64,000 bases of DNA from Sarcocystis neurona. Its lineage: Eukaryota > Apicomplexa > Conoidasida > Eucoccidiorida > Sarcocystidae. Below the pieces are notes generated by a model, which was given only the letters and a program-made list of their open reading frames with translations, made no database searches and was not told where the DNA came from. The stretch is taken from positions 3,495,446 through 3,559,445 of the forward strand of contig KL647292.1 of NCBI GenBank assembly GCA_000727475.1, read 5' to 3'. Position numbers and translations under genes: made by a program. Below are positions 48,142 to 60,100 of the stretch, piece by piece. Within the stretch, counting starts at the first letter, position 1. Every line of letters begins with the position of its first letter.

Positions 48142-51100
48142 ATGCAGTCGTTTCCTCGTCTTCTCTTTCCACATCCCACAGTTGCCTGTGCCGCTGGGGC
48201 AGCGGCTGTTGCTGCTGCTTCTGCCGCGAGTGGAGCATCGGCAGGTCAGGTGGATCAGCAGCTGCGGGCTTCCTTTGCGTCCGTTCGGCTACATCCCGTG
48301 CTCTGCACCGCCAGCGCTACCCGCGTTCCCTGCTGCAGCTGCTGCAGCAACGGCACAGCGCTCAGCCCGTGTAGAGGAACAGGCAGCAACAACAGAAGAA
48401 GCAGGAAGACGCCAGTGGCTGCAAGCCGCTACGACTGTAAACACGACAGTGACTGCAGGCACAAGAGTAGCCACAGCTTTCTCAATCACAGCAGGAGCCA
48501 GGGCAGCAGTCAGTCCAGCCACCCCAGCAGCTACAGCGAAAGCGTCCTGGACACTGAGGATCGCCGTCGCGGCGGCAGCAGCAGTTACAACAATGCCAGC
48601 GCCAGCGACTTCTGCAGCATCGGCAAAGACGCCACAGCCCGCTCTGAAGAAGAGGGAGTCTCCTGTGGCACGCCGGTGCGGCCGTCGCATACGGCTGTTA
48701 CGAGTGGTAGTATCTATAGGTGTATTAGTAGGCGTGGTAAAATCGAAAGCAGCAGTCGGATTGGTAGCGTGTTCAACAAGCGATTAGGACGCGGAAGCGG
48801 TGGGACATCTACCGGCAGGTATGCAACTTCAAGAAACAGTACACAGCTGTACTTAACACGAGGGATTGAAGCTGATCTACGAAGTATACACAGAAGAGAC
48901 AGGTGCAGGACTGTCCTCAGAGGAAGTAAAATTGCTGCTTGCTGCGAAGAGGAAGTCCGTGCACCTGCGAGGCTTGAGCATTGTGCGAGTGGTGGCCGTC
49001 ATGTTGCACCTGTTCACTCTTGTCCTTCTGCTGATGTGTGCGCCACAGCCGCTGCTGGTGCTGCTCTCTCTAATGCTGCCTCTAATAATGGAGCTAGTCA
49101 CGCCGGCTTTCACTCCCCTGGTCCGCCACGTGGTGGTGGACTGTATTCCTTTTTCGCGCTCCAACGTTGGTCGAATATATACTCAAAAGTCGAATCCGTG
49201 CGGCTGGGTGCGCGATCCGAAGTGGCGACTCCGTTTCCGCGAACTGGCGTAGCAGTAGCAGCAGCGACCCCTCGCGCAGCACCAACAGCACAGAGGGTCA
49301 TCAGAAATAGCATGAAAGGCACTGCAGCCGCCTGTGCAGCGACGGGAGTAGCCGCATTGCTCCCTGAGGCTGCAGCAGCACCAGGAGGGGGGGCCAGCAG
49401 GGAACGTACGCGTCGACCACCAGCGGAAGATGCAGCAGTGAATCTCGCAACTGAAGTCGGGCTCGCAGTGGAGGGCCTCCGGCGACTGCAGCAACAGCAA
49501 CATCAGCGACAGCAGGTAGAAATGCAGCAACAGCAACGGCAGCCGCAGCAACAGCTGGAGCACGAACCGAAGCAGCCGTTGGACGGCGCACCGGGGCATC
49601 CCGGAGCGAGCTTCAACCGAAACAGACCCTGGCGACAACTCCCTCTCAAGGACGAAGATTTCGTCTGCCTGGTATGTGTGATTCCGCAACACTTCCATAT
49701 ATGACAGCCTGTGGGCGTAGTGCGCCTGCGTCCAGTAGCTCAAGATGCTGTCTCTCGCGTTCGTGCCTAAGCATACTGCATTGGGTCTAGCAGCGAACGT
49801 ACCTAAAAAACGCCTGCAGAAGCGTGTAGCGCACCCTACAGGCTTCTACCGCGTGGCGGCGGTAGTCACGCTGTTGAAGTCTACTGCAGAGTGTCTGTCC
49901 ATTGGGTTCGCTGAGGGGTGATGGCGTTGCAGCCAAAGACAAACAGAGGCACGCAGAATTCAAGAGAGAAACGTTCCATACACAGAACGTACGCAGAGAC
50001 TTGGTAACCTTCGTGTGTCTCTTGTGGGATGTCGTCGATCCTTCCTGCTTAGAAGCTGCACGTGTGGTTGCGCATATCCGTGGTGGGGTCTGTGTGCGTG
50101 TGTGTGTGTCTCTCCTGTACACGCACATGATCCGTGTGTACGTTGCTGTATAGATGAGGGTATACACGTGGATGGGCAATACAGAACTTACGAGCGTTGC
50201 ACGTGTGTATGTCAAGTGTGCGCATACGAGCCAGCGAATGGCTGTACTCGAACGCGACAGAGCGCGCGTCAAGGCAACTGGTGGGGTTGGGCGTTAGACG
50301 CGCGCAAAGGAGATGCGCTGGTACAGCAACGTGTGCACGTCGCATATTTCGATAGTCGCTAGAAGGCTACCAACGCGTAGCCAACTCTTGGAGCCTCGTA
50401 GGTTACGCGTAAGTGTGTGATGCATATCCGAGGCCATATGCATCGACTTTGCAGTGCCGCAGATAGTTTTCATTTGTTGCCGGAAGATTGTGTGTAGATG
50501 AGATCTTATGGAATCTGCGCATAGTGGGGCGCGCTGTCCATGTTCGTTTTTACAGAAGAAGCGCTGGCTGGCGCTGCTGGAGCGTCTTCGACCCCTTGGC
50601 CACATCTCTACCGGTAACAGCGTGAAGCTATATGACGATGGTGAGGTGAAGAGCTCGTTGGTGCTTCCCTATGGAATAGATTTTTTAGTTCATGTCGGGC
50701 TGAACTCCGGTGGACCTACACGGATTTCTCGATAAACCTAGGAGCACGTGGTCTGTCTACCGTGGTCTTGTGCTCGACGCCGCGGGGTTTTGGGAGAGAG
50801 ACTGTAGAGATGATGTTGTTCTGCCGGCACTGGGTTGGTCCGTGTCTGGGTGAATTCGAACAGTGCCCTGATCTTCAATCCCTCTTCATCCGAGCAAAAC
50901 CTCTACGTCTCGCTAAGAATCTCTCTTTTCTGGAGTACTGGCGTCCACAGCCGTTTTCCCTGGCCGAGAAGGACAGGTCGTTCTTGGGCAGGGGCAACGT
51001 TTGCCGTCGTGGACAGCGGTTAAAGGGACCACATCCGTGGACTGCGTAGGTGGCCCTTTTTTTAGCAGTGTAGGCACCTGTTGCTGGCCGTGAAAGCTCT

Positions 51101-54100
51101 CACTCAGCAACTGAGGGTGTCTGAAAAAAGAGACGCTAGAGTCTACCTTTTCTGAGGCATTTTTTAGTGAACCTCCTGCCGAGAAATGGAGAGGTTCCTG
51201 ATCTGTCTGCTCTGTGGTAGAAACGACAGTGTCAAGCACACGAGGAGGGGCACATCTCTTCTGCTGTATTATACAAGAAGTTTCGTCTTTTCCGAGTGGA
51301 GTGGGACGCATCCTCTCATAGAAAGTGAGGTTTTTCATCCCGCAGAGCAGTTTCGACAAAAGGTGCGTACATGCGAATGGAGCTGTTCCTTGTCGCTTTC
51401 ATGAAGGACTTCTCTCCTTGCTGTCCACTATATTACACGAGCCCCACGCATACATGCCGCCCTGAGAATTCGGCGGTGAAAAACTGACCCAGGTGTTTCA
51501 CGGGTTGGTCGCTATGCATTTCCTCCTTGCCTTTTGTGGTTGTGTCTTTGCGATTAGGCGACACAGCGTTTACAGCCATGCTGCACGAAATCGACCGTGC
51601 CCAGCGAGATGTCCTATTAGAAACTTACATGTTCGACGCTTCACTGCTAGCCTGCCGCGTGAAAGACGCCCTCTGTGAAGCGGCTCAGCGGGGTTGTTTC
51701 GTCGTCCTCATCGTCGACTGGGTACGGACTTGCTACTGGACGCTGCTTTTTCTGCGCCGCTCCCCGCGATGCTCCTCCCACTGCAGCCCCTGCTCATTTA
51801 GCGCCTAGTACTGTTAGTTTGTACTTGCTCCCGCCAGCGATAGTTTACGGTGCGGATGCGTTTCTTGCTCGCCTTTCTCAGGCACTTGATTCTGCCTGCC
51901 CTGCTGCTGCCCTGTAGTACTTCAGACGCTGCCGCTGCTGAATTTCATGTTTACGGGGCTCGCTTCGACGGTCGCCATTCTTCTTCCCTCTGTTCTTTCC
52001 GGCTTCGACAACCCGTGGAATCGCAGCTTCGAAGGCAGAACTCTCTTTTCGATCTCGCTCAATTGTCCTTTGTTGTTGTTACACTTAGCCTGTGAAAGCC
52101 GTGACGCGTGCTGCTGCATTCAAGGAGAATTCACGTCCAGCCTCGAAGGCTTTTTTCACTCGCCTCCACACGTCTGCGTCCGCAGGGCGGGGAGTTCGAA
52201 AGGACGGTGAAGCGGCTATCAGAAAGCGTCAGTCACACACAGAGGTACACGTGACCTCGAACACACGTTCAACACCGGGGGTGCTCTGCCTAGAGCGCAC
52301 TTCGCCACGTCGTCCTGGTGCGTATCTTCCTACGCCAATTTTTCAAATCGCATACCTCTTTAAAGCGGTTGATTGCTCCCAAACAAGCCCCCCGTCTCCC
52401 CTTGACAACAGCTATTAAAAGCGACCAAGGACCTGCGCTGCAACACTGCCGCGTCTGGCTTGCGCTGAGCAGAAAGTGCTGTTGGGTGTGTGCGCTCCGC
52501 AGAGGTGCAGTACCAGTGTGCAGCAGCCGCCACTTACTGGTCACGTGGTTACTGCAGTACGGTTACAGGGGTAACGAGGTTACCTCTCTCGGAAGGGGTG
52601 GGACACAGCCTTGTCGCACCACTGAACTCGCTGAGTGCCAAAGCCGTCGACGTGATGACACGTAGAAGCAGCAGTGGCACACTTGCAGTCGCGGATTTTC
52701 AGTGCTGTGTAAACAGTTTGTAAAACTGTTGTGTGAAACACAGCTTTTGATGTGCGCGCCGTCCCAGCGGGAGGTGGCCTGCGAGTGCTGGATGGCCATG
52801 GCTGAATACACGTGTTGCACGCAGACAGTGGTCGGTGGCAACTAAGCGGATCAGACAATTTGCAGCTTGCATCAGTTGAATGTGCGTCGCCGAACAACCC
52901 ACGTGGACACGCAGGTGTGCTCTCTAGCACATTTGGGCTGTGTCCGCGAGCAAAACTAATGTCAGGAAGCAGCCTGCGTCTTTTTCCGGGTGTGTGGTAG
53001 TAACGAGGGATATCTTGGTTGCTGCGGCCGTTCACGGTCCTCAGCTGTGAAGCGCACAGCAGCACTCGTCCACGCAGACGCGCCCAACTCTCTTTTCTGG
53101 GGCAGACATGAAGATGTGTTCTGGAGGCAGCAGCATCTTTTGTGTTTCCACTGGTTGCGAGAGTCAGTACGGACCAGCACAGCAGCGTAGAGGATTTCTC
53201 CCTCGTTGAAACAAGTGTTCCTGCTACTTCTGCAGCTGTTGTCCGTTCTCATTATTTGCGGTCTACCAGAGCCCTACCCGAGCCACAGAGGTTTTACAGT
53301 TTTACGTGAGGGGGCTGCGAAATCAGTCGGTACGTATGCAACAACCGTAGGGGCTTGCGTGACGGAGCGAAGACGCGGGATGTACGCAGGCGTGGGGTGT
53401 ATGCCATGCGGCCTACCCTGTTTCGCCACGACTGCTGGAAAGCATGCATGTTCGCTCTGTACGCAACAGTAGCCGTACTGGGCCCGTTGGGGGGTAAAAT
53501 CCCGCTGATTATCCATGCGCGCTTGTAGCTGGGTATCGCGCAAGTGACTCCACTTGGCGAAGCACCCGTAGTCCTGCGCTGATTAAGATACCTGTGTATG
53601 CTGTAGCACGGCAGGAACACCGCTCACAACAAGTGCTGCGTCTACAGGAGGCACCGGACTCTTAGGGTTTTGGTGGGACACGTGTGGTAGATGCTGCTTT
53701 GCCAGGATTGACGTTCGCAGGTCTTCCCGTTTTGTGAGATTCCAAGCCTTTGGAATTCCTGTGTGTGTGAAGTCTATATTCTACGTGAGACAATATCGCT
53801 GTGCCTGCAGGTTGGCAGTATTAATATGCCATTTGCGTGGAAAAAAGAGCTGCTGGCCTCCGGCGTGCATCTGCTGATTTTCAATCCCCGACTTTTTCTG
53901 CCAGTTTTCGCGGGAACCGGCACTTGGCCGCAAGGAGCAACGGTCGGTGCGCATCAGAACGTGTTCTCGCCATTGTTTGAAGTTTTCCGATATTTTTTTG
54001 CTTCACACCGACCCGATGCATCCTCCTACGCGCAGACTTCCTCTGTGTATACAACAGACCCTACCAGCAGATGCCTCAGCAACAACAGCAGCAACTGCGA

Positions 54101-57100
54101 CACGGATACTAGTGAAAGCGGCAACAGCATCGAAAGTCCCTCTGGCAAGGACGGTGACAGCAGTTCGGCCACGCAGAAAGTACCCTCTTACGTGATTCAT
54201 TCAGGAGTAGAAGACAGCGCATCACAAAACGTACCAAGAAGGGTTTCATCGCAGTCACAAGCAGACAAAGAGGGGACGGCACGGACTGCGGGAATCAGTT
54301 GGGATGCAGTCGTAGCAGCGCATCCAGGCGTAAGTAGCCTTACGCGGGCAAACGGGAAAAAGACCAAGGAGGAAATCTCTGCACCACACACAGCGATGAG
54401 AGGTCGTGCTTTTGTAGAGGAGGAGGAAGGATCTGCCGTAACTGCAGAAGCAGACCTCGAAGCACCACGGGCGGCTCCCTGCCTCCAAGCTGCCCACCGG
54501 CGGAGTTCAGCTGCATCGGGAGATGTAGGAAAACCACAGGACACAGCCAAGCAAAATGATGCTGCAGCGATTGCGGCCAGCGGAGTGCCGAAGCGGTTGT
54601 TATGGGTAAACAAAGTTGGCCCGGTGCCTTTCCGAGACCACCGAAAAATTCTGGTTGTGGACGGAAGATCGGCGTTCATCGGGTCCCTCAATGTTTCCGA
54701 AGATGGAGTGGGTAAGAACTTCTCTAAACTGCCACACGCGCTGTAGAACATACGTAGGGAGAGAGAAGTACAGGTGAACACGTAGGCCGTCAGATAGCTA
54801 CAGGGATCTCGTCCCAGTATTTGGGACAGGATGCCTTTGGAGGCGCAGGCCGAGCGTGTGCAGGTAGATAAACTTTGGGTCCTTCCGGCTTGTGCACTCC
54901 GTTCCCCACCGCTGTGTCTGCGCCCTCTCGAACATGGACTTCCAAGTACAAATGCATATACGGAAATACAACTGACTGAAACGGAGATACAACTGCCTGG
55001 AAATCGGTTGAACGACGTACTCCACCTCCACGAAGCATCTGCAGCGACGACTTGCATACTGCGTGTTTCTACACGAGCGCCTCTGTGTATGGCAGCGACC
55101 CTAGGACTGTGTCACGGTAACCTTGAAGGTGGGCTGTTCCATTTTTCCAAGGAACTCCCACCGCTGTTTTGCTTTAACAGGAAAGAAATACGGTGGGAGA
55201 GGATTTTTCTACGATTTGCACGCACGCCTGAGGGGCCCAGTCGTGAGACGCCTGCAGCAGCTGGTGCTGGAAACAATCGAAATTTCGCACGCATTCGATC
55301 TGGCGGAGCAATTGCGCTGCCACTTGTCAACGACCGCCTCTCTCCAGCGGCAGGCACTTTTTGATCAGGCACTGTTGCCTGCCGACAAGCCGCGAGTCCA
55401 CGCCCATCGAGAGCAGCAGCAACGGTGGCCGTGGCTGCTTGGGGGGCGGTGGAGATCGGACGTGGTAGGAAGCCGCAGCAGCAGCGCTGTGGGGTCCCAT
55501 TCCCATCACTTCGTTGCCTCGCTGCGTGAAGCTGCACAGGATAGTGCTGAAGCAGACGGTGACGACGCGGAAGACGTACTGATACAGGTTCGCACAGAGA
55601 GAGACAGGAATATGTACTTCTAGGGCCGCTGCTGGTTGCGCCCTATTACGCGACAAGCGCAAGTCTGCAGTGGCTTTTCTGTACGTCTACACCTCCGGCG
55701 TTGCATCTGTATGTGTGTGTATGTTTGCGTATGTGTGTACACCTCTCATGGTCACCTTGTCAGTTGGCGTAAGGGATCCTCGTGCTTTATCATTTCCACG
55801 TTTTATAAGTATGCGTATGTCTAGTTCTGTAGCGGCTATGCCTGAGCTGCCGTTAGCGTAGGTCGCCACCGTGCAACGAGTTCCGGCCTCCTTTTCGATC
55901 TCACTCCTTCTCTGTGCTCAATATATGTGTATGTGTTTATATTTGTGCGTGTTGGTAGCAGAAAGACACCGAGAGATGGGGTTGACTCAGTACCTATCTC
56001 TCACAGGTTCTTGTGTCGCGCAGACGACGCAGGTACAGACCGCAGGATGCCTCCGTATAGAGATTGTGCAGGGCACTGGCGGCGCTCCACCCGTCTAGTT
56101 ACACCCGTGTATACGCGTGCACGTGCGCCACGTACGGATGTTTATAGAACCTGACTCGCCTAAGCCTGCATCTTATCCGCGTAGATGCAACTGCTACAGA
56201 GCGTAGGCTTCACTAGAGCGACGCCTGCGCGACGTGTATTCGCGCCCTGGTGTGGACTTGTGCAGCTGGTGTACACAAATACACGCGCATGTGCGCTGCC
56301 CGCAGCTGCATTGCTCACACTTCAAGACGCCTTTTGTGGAATAGGGAAGGCTGGTCGAGGGCATGTTCGCCCACTTGCATCCTTTGTGGGGCTACAACAG
56401 ATAGCTGCAGTATGTATATTATTCCTGGTGGCTCCTTTGTGGGACGGCTGTGCGGACACTTACAAGAGTTACACCGCTGCCTTTTCATTTCTGCTACGCA
56501 CCGCTGCCGCTGCGCGAAGTGGACCAGTGTGTGCGTTTCCTCTCTGCGTGGCCACGCCGTGCGTTCTAACGTTGTGGGTGTGGTGACTACTGCAGCGTGT
56601 CGGAGAACGCGCACGTAGGATGACGGTGTGTATACGTCTGTGTCCACGTGGAGCTGTCCGTACGCCTTTGCCCAGATGTGAGTACCAGTGTCTTCTCCTC
56701 AGCTGTTGAGTGCGTTCGCTGCATGTGTCGTGCTGGGCCGTCTATTTATGACACCGTCTCTTTTGTAGCGGACGTGGTAAGCACTTGCAGCACAAGTGCC
56801 TCGCTCTGTATTCTTCAAAGAACGCGTGAACCGCTACGCATACAGGGTGTTGTGGGCGTTTTCAACAGTCTGCTCATATATCCGTCTGTCATCCATACGC
56901 TTTCCGCACCTCTCCTTCAGAGCCGTCTCCGCCTCTTTCATAGGTCGCTCTCTGATGCGTCGCCGTCTACAACACTGCGACTGCATATGTGTGATTCGAT
57001 TACTGTATACAAGTGTACGTTAACGTATTTGGCGTACAAACGGACACCAGATGTACACGTGCATGTGTTTAATCATTCAAAAAGGGTGCTGTAGCCTCAC

Positions 57101-60100
57101 ATACATGTATGTATTCACTAAAGAGGTGTGCTGTGTCCCTCCACGTTCCACATGTGCGTGTGCGCAGCACTCAGCCTGTACAGTGAGGTATTCACTCTCG
57201 GCTTCTTGCGCGTCCACGTCTTTGATTCTGTACGGGGGAGTAGATTTGTAGAAAGACTGAAACTCGTCGCTTTTCGTAGCTTCCAGAAATTCTTCCCTTA
57301 CCCCGGTAACTTTTCGGGCTACTACGTGTAGAGCGCTGATGAGGCGATGAGGGGGTTGGTGGGTGGAACCGCACGTTCATCCTGCCACGTGCGAGGTCAG
57401 GGCACGAGCGCTGCGGAGGAGCACTTGTGAAGGCGTGGAGCGTTGTCCGTTGGTCTGCTTCTCTGTTCGCTCACGCGGGCGCACATACAGTAGTAGAACA
57501 GCGCTAACCTGCTACGTGCCCCTGTCCTGTTACATACGTGTGTGCGTGTGTCTAGCTGTATAAATGTGTAGTAGAAAGCACTACCGAGAGCGCGAGAGAG
57601 AGAGTGGGAGACAAAAAAACACACAGGAGCGGAGACCCAGCTAGGTGTATCTTCTGTGCGCGGCGATGCAGGTGCTGAAGAGCAACGTGCTTCATAACGA
57701 GCGCTCAATACAGGCGGCTCTCCAGGCAGCCATTAGCAACGTAAGGCTTCCTTAGGGCGCAATGTCGCCGCCCCGGTGCGAAGCGAGGAAACCGCTGCGC
57801 GGCCGTTTTCCGGTGTATTTACTGTTCAGCGTTAGAAAAAGCACTGCATTGTGGCTGTAGGAGGGCAACGGGGTAGAGGGGTTCTTGTTCATTAAGTGGG
57901 GATGTTCCCGGGGTGAGGCACTATTCAAGTTTTTGCTTCCTCTACCAACATATACGGCGGCCTAGAATCTTCACAGTCGCAGTGCTAAAACTCAACACCC
58001 GTTTGCTGCGCACCGACACTGCACCCAGACGTTTTCGCGCGTGCTGCTTCCGTGCCGATGGTGGCACGCCGTCTCACTGCCTCTCCGCCCTGCTGTTCCT
58101 ATTTAAAGTGTGTTGCCCACATATGCCGTCTGGCTGCGTGGTAGTCGGCTGATGCGCGCGCTGGGCTGCACGTGCTTCTTCCTCAGTTCAGGTGCAACGC
58201 TGTCTGATGGTAGCGTTGCTAGCATGCCGTTTAGCGTATCTGCTTGAGCGTCGCTGCGGTTGGGTTCTTCGTATACAATGGCGTGGGCCTCGTGTGCAGC
58301 GGTCTGGGTCACCATGTGTGCTCCGTTTGTGCGTGCATCCGCGTTCTCCCATGGCGTCGCAATGTCACGTGACTAGCTGCGTTTCCTTGGCTGTTCTTCA
58401 CCTGCCTCAGGCCAGCAAGTCTGTGTGCCTGACGAGTTCCTATTTCATCCCTCCTGGCTTCTTGAGACGCGCGCTGCACGCTGCCCTCTCCCGGGGCGGT
58501 GTCGATGTGTCTCTGCTCCTTTCGGGCAACAGCGACGTTTGGGGAGATGTCTACGCGACGATCTACGTCGTCCGAAAATTTTTGGTGAGTTGGTTTTAGG
58601 CGACTTGCTTTCTCTTGCGGATTTAAAATCATCTGTGTCCGAGGCCACCGTCCTGCTCGACGAGCTGCTCTAACGCAGCCAATTGCTGCAAGAGTGCGGT
58701 CCTCTTCGGGAGGTCAGGTGCCTCGCTGCTACTGGACAAACGGACAGCTCCAACCCTAACAGCCGCTTGGGGCATCTAAATTGCATTGCTGATAGGCGCC
58801 GTCACTTCTTCCACGCAGGTGGCTATTACTTGACTTCTATTGTTTTTTGTCGCCATTTCTTTGCGAAAACTCGCATGTGTTGGGCTGGGCCACCACTGTC
58901 GCAGCTTATTCTCTGACATGGTGTTCCCACATTCCTTCGTGTATAGTACCGCATTCACCAGGACGTAGTGTCGTACTACGTCACACACATCCCATGCACG
59001 CAGTGCTGCCGTTATTGCGGTACTGCTGCCGCATCGGGGACGTGACTGCTGGCGACAAGGTTGCCTCGATAAGTGGGAGAGAACAGCGGTGACAAGACAG
59101 CTGCTGCTGCTGTTTACGCAGCCACCCGTAGTCGTGAGCTCGTGTGCGGCGGCGCCCCACCAAGCACACCTTCCTGCTGTTACCGGTTTGGTGGTTGGCC
59201 TCACACGTGTACATACATCTGGCCCTTTCAAAGGCAACTTCGAAGCTTGCCCACCTGGTGAGGAAGCTCCTTTATCTGCAACACGACGGTCCGATTTCCC
59301 TGCTGCAGTGCTACGGCGGCGGTGGCACAGTCCACAGTCAGGGCAGTGGGCCGGTAGTAGAAGAATTGCGTGTTTACTGCTGCGCAGCGACCGCCTCGAG
59401 TGAAATCGCGGTGACCGGATGACTCTCCGGCAGCTTTTGAAAGAAAAAAAGAGCGCGAAGATTTGAAAGCTCACGATCCTCACTACTGACTGCGGAGTCA
59501 GTCGTAGACAAATGCGTTAGTGTTCTCGAAATGTGCCTGCGCCGCACGTGGCTGGGCTGCAGTCGGAATGTAGCCCACGTGTGAGGAATATGCTTTGTAA
59601 TTGTATGGCAGCGAGACGTGGCGGAGGATTTTTTATTATTCGCTGAGTTGTCCGCATTCTATCAAAGCGCTGTTATACACTGGCACTCAGCTGTGCGACG
59701 CACATACGTTTTACACTTGCCACCTGCGCCTCCCTTTTCCGGCTGCACTCGTGTACTGAGGGACAGCGCTGTTGAAGTTGATGTTTGTGCGCGCATTACA
59801 GACAAAAAACTCCCGCCGTCATTCACTTTTCTCGGCGGGCTGGGAGAGAGGGCCTCTTAAGGAAAACAGCATTATAACAGACCTGGCTGCCAGTTTCTCT
59901 TCCGGTTTCACTCAACAACGCACGCCGTCTGTTCCTTCTTCGGGTGGTGAGTGTTCCACCGCTAACCTGCTGCTTCTGAAAACGGGGAGTGTGCTGCGCT
60001 GGTCCGCGCTTCTGCCTTCATTGATCAGCTTTGTTTTCTATTAGTAGGGAGGGTTCGTAAGGGAGGTGCAGCGTTTCATTGTCGAATTTTTAGCACCTTC

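Noticed and set aside
48103..49704. Single 533-codon ORF read straight through.
   Set aside because: It starts at TTG and its middle is a Ser/Cys-rich CAG shadow. The membrane segments and KLLLAAKRKSVHL-type sequence are in another frame, and the spliced model uses only its two ends.
51186..51404. Plus-strand ORF ending near a GTGAGG donor that could join in phase to the cardiolipin synthase exon at 51558.
   Set aside because: The exon at 50556-50640 also joins in phase and restores the family motif GNSVKLYDDGD far better, so this segment is treated as intron.
54197..55057. Antisense ORF of 286 codons over cardiolipin synthase exon 7.
   Set aside because: It is opposite a well-supported exon carrying the first HKD motif and has no features of its own.
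56692..56778. Exon-like segment (ttctcctcag ... GTAAGC) in a cardiolipin synthase intron.
   Set aside because: Its length would shift the frame between two exons that already join in phase to give the expected family sequence (IQ/VLKSN).
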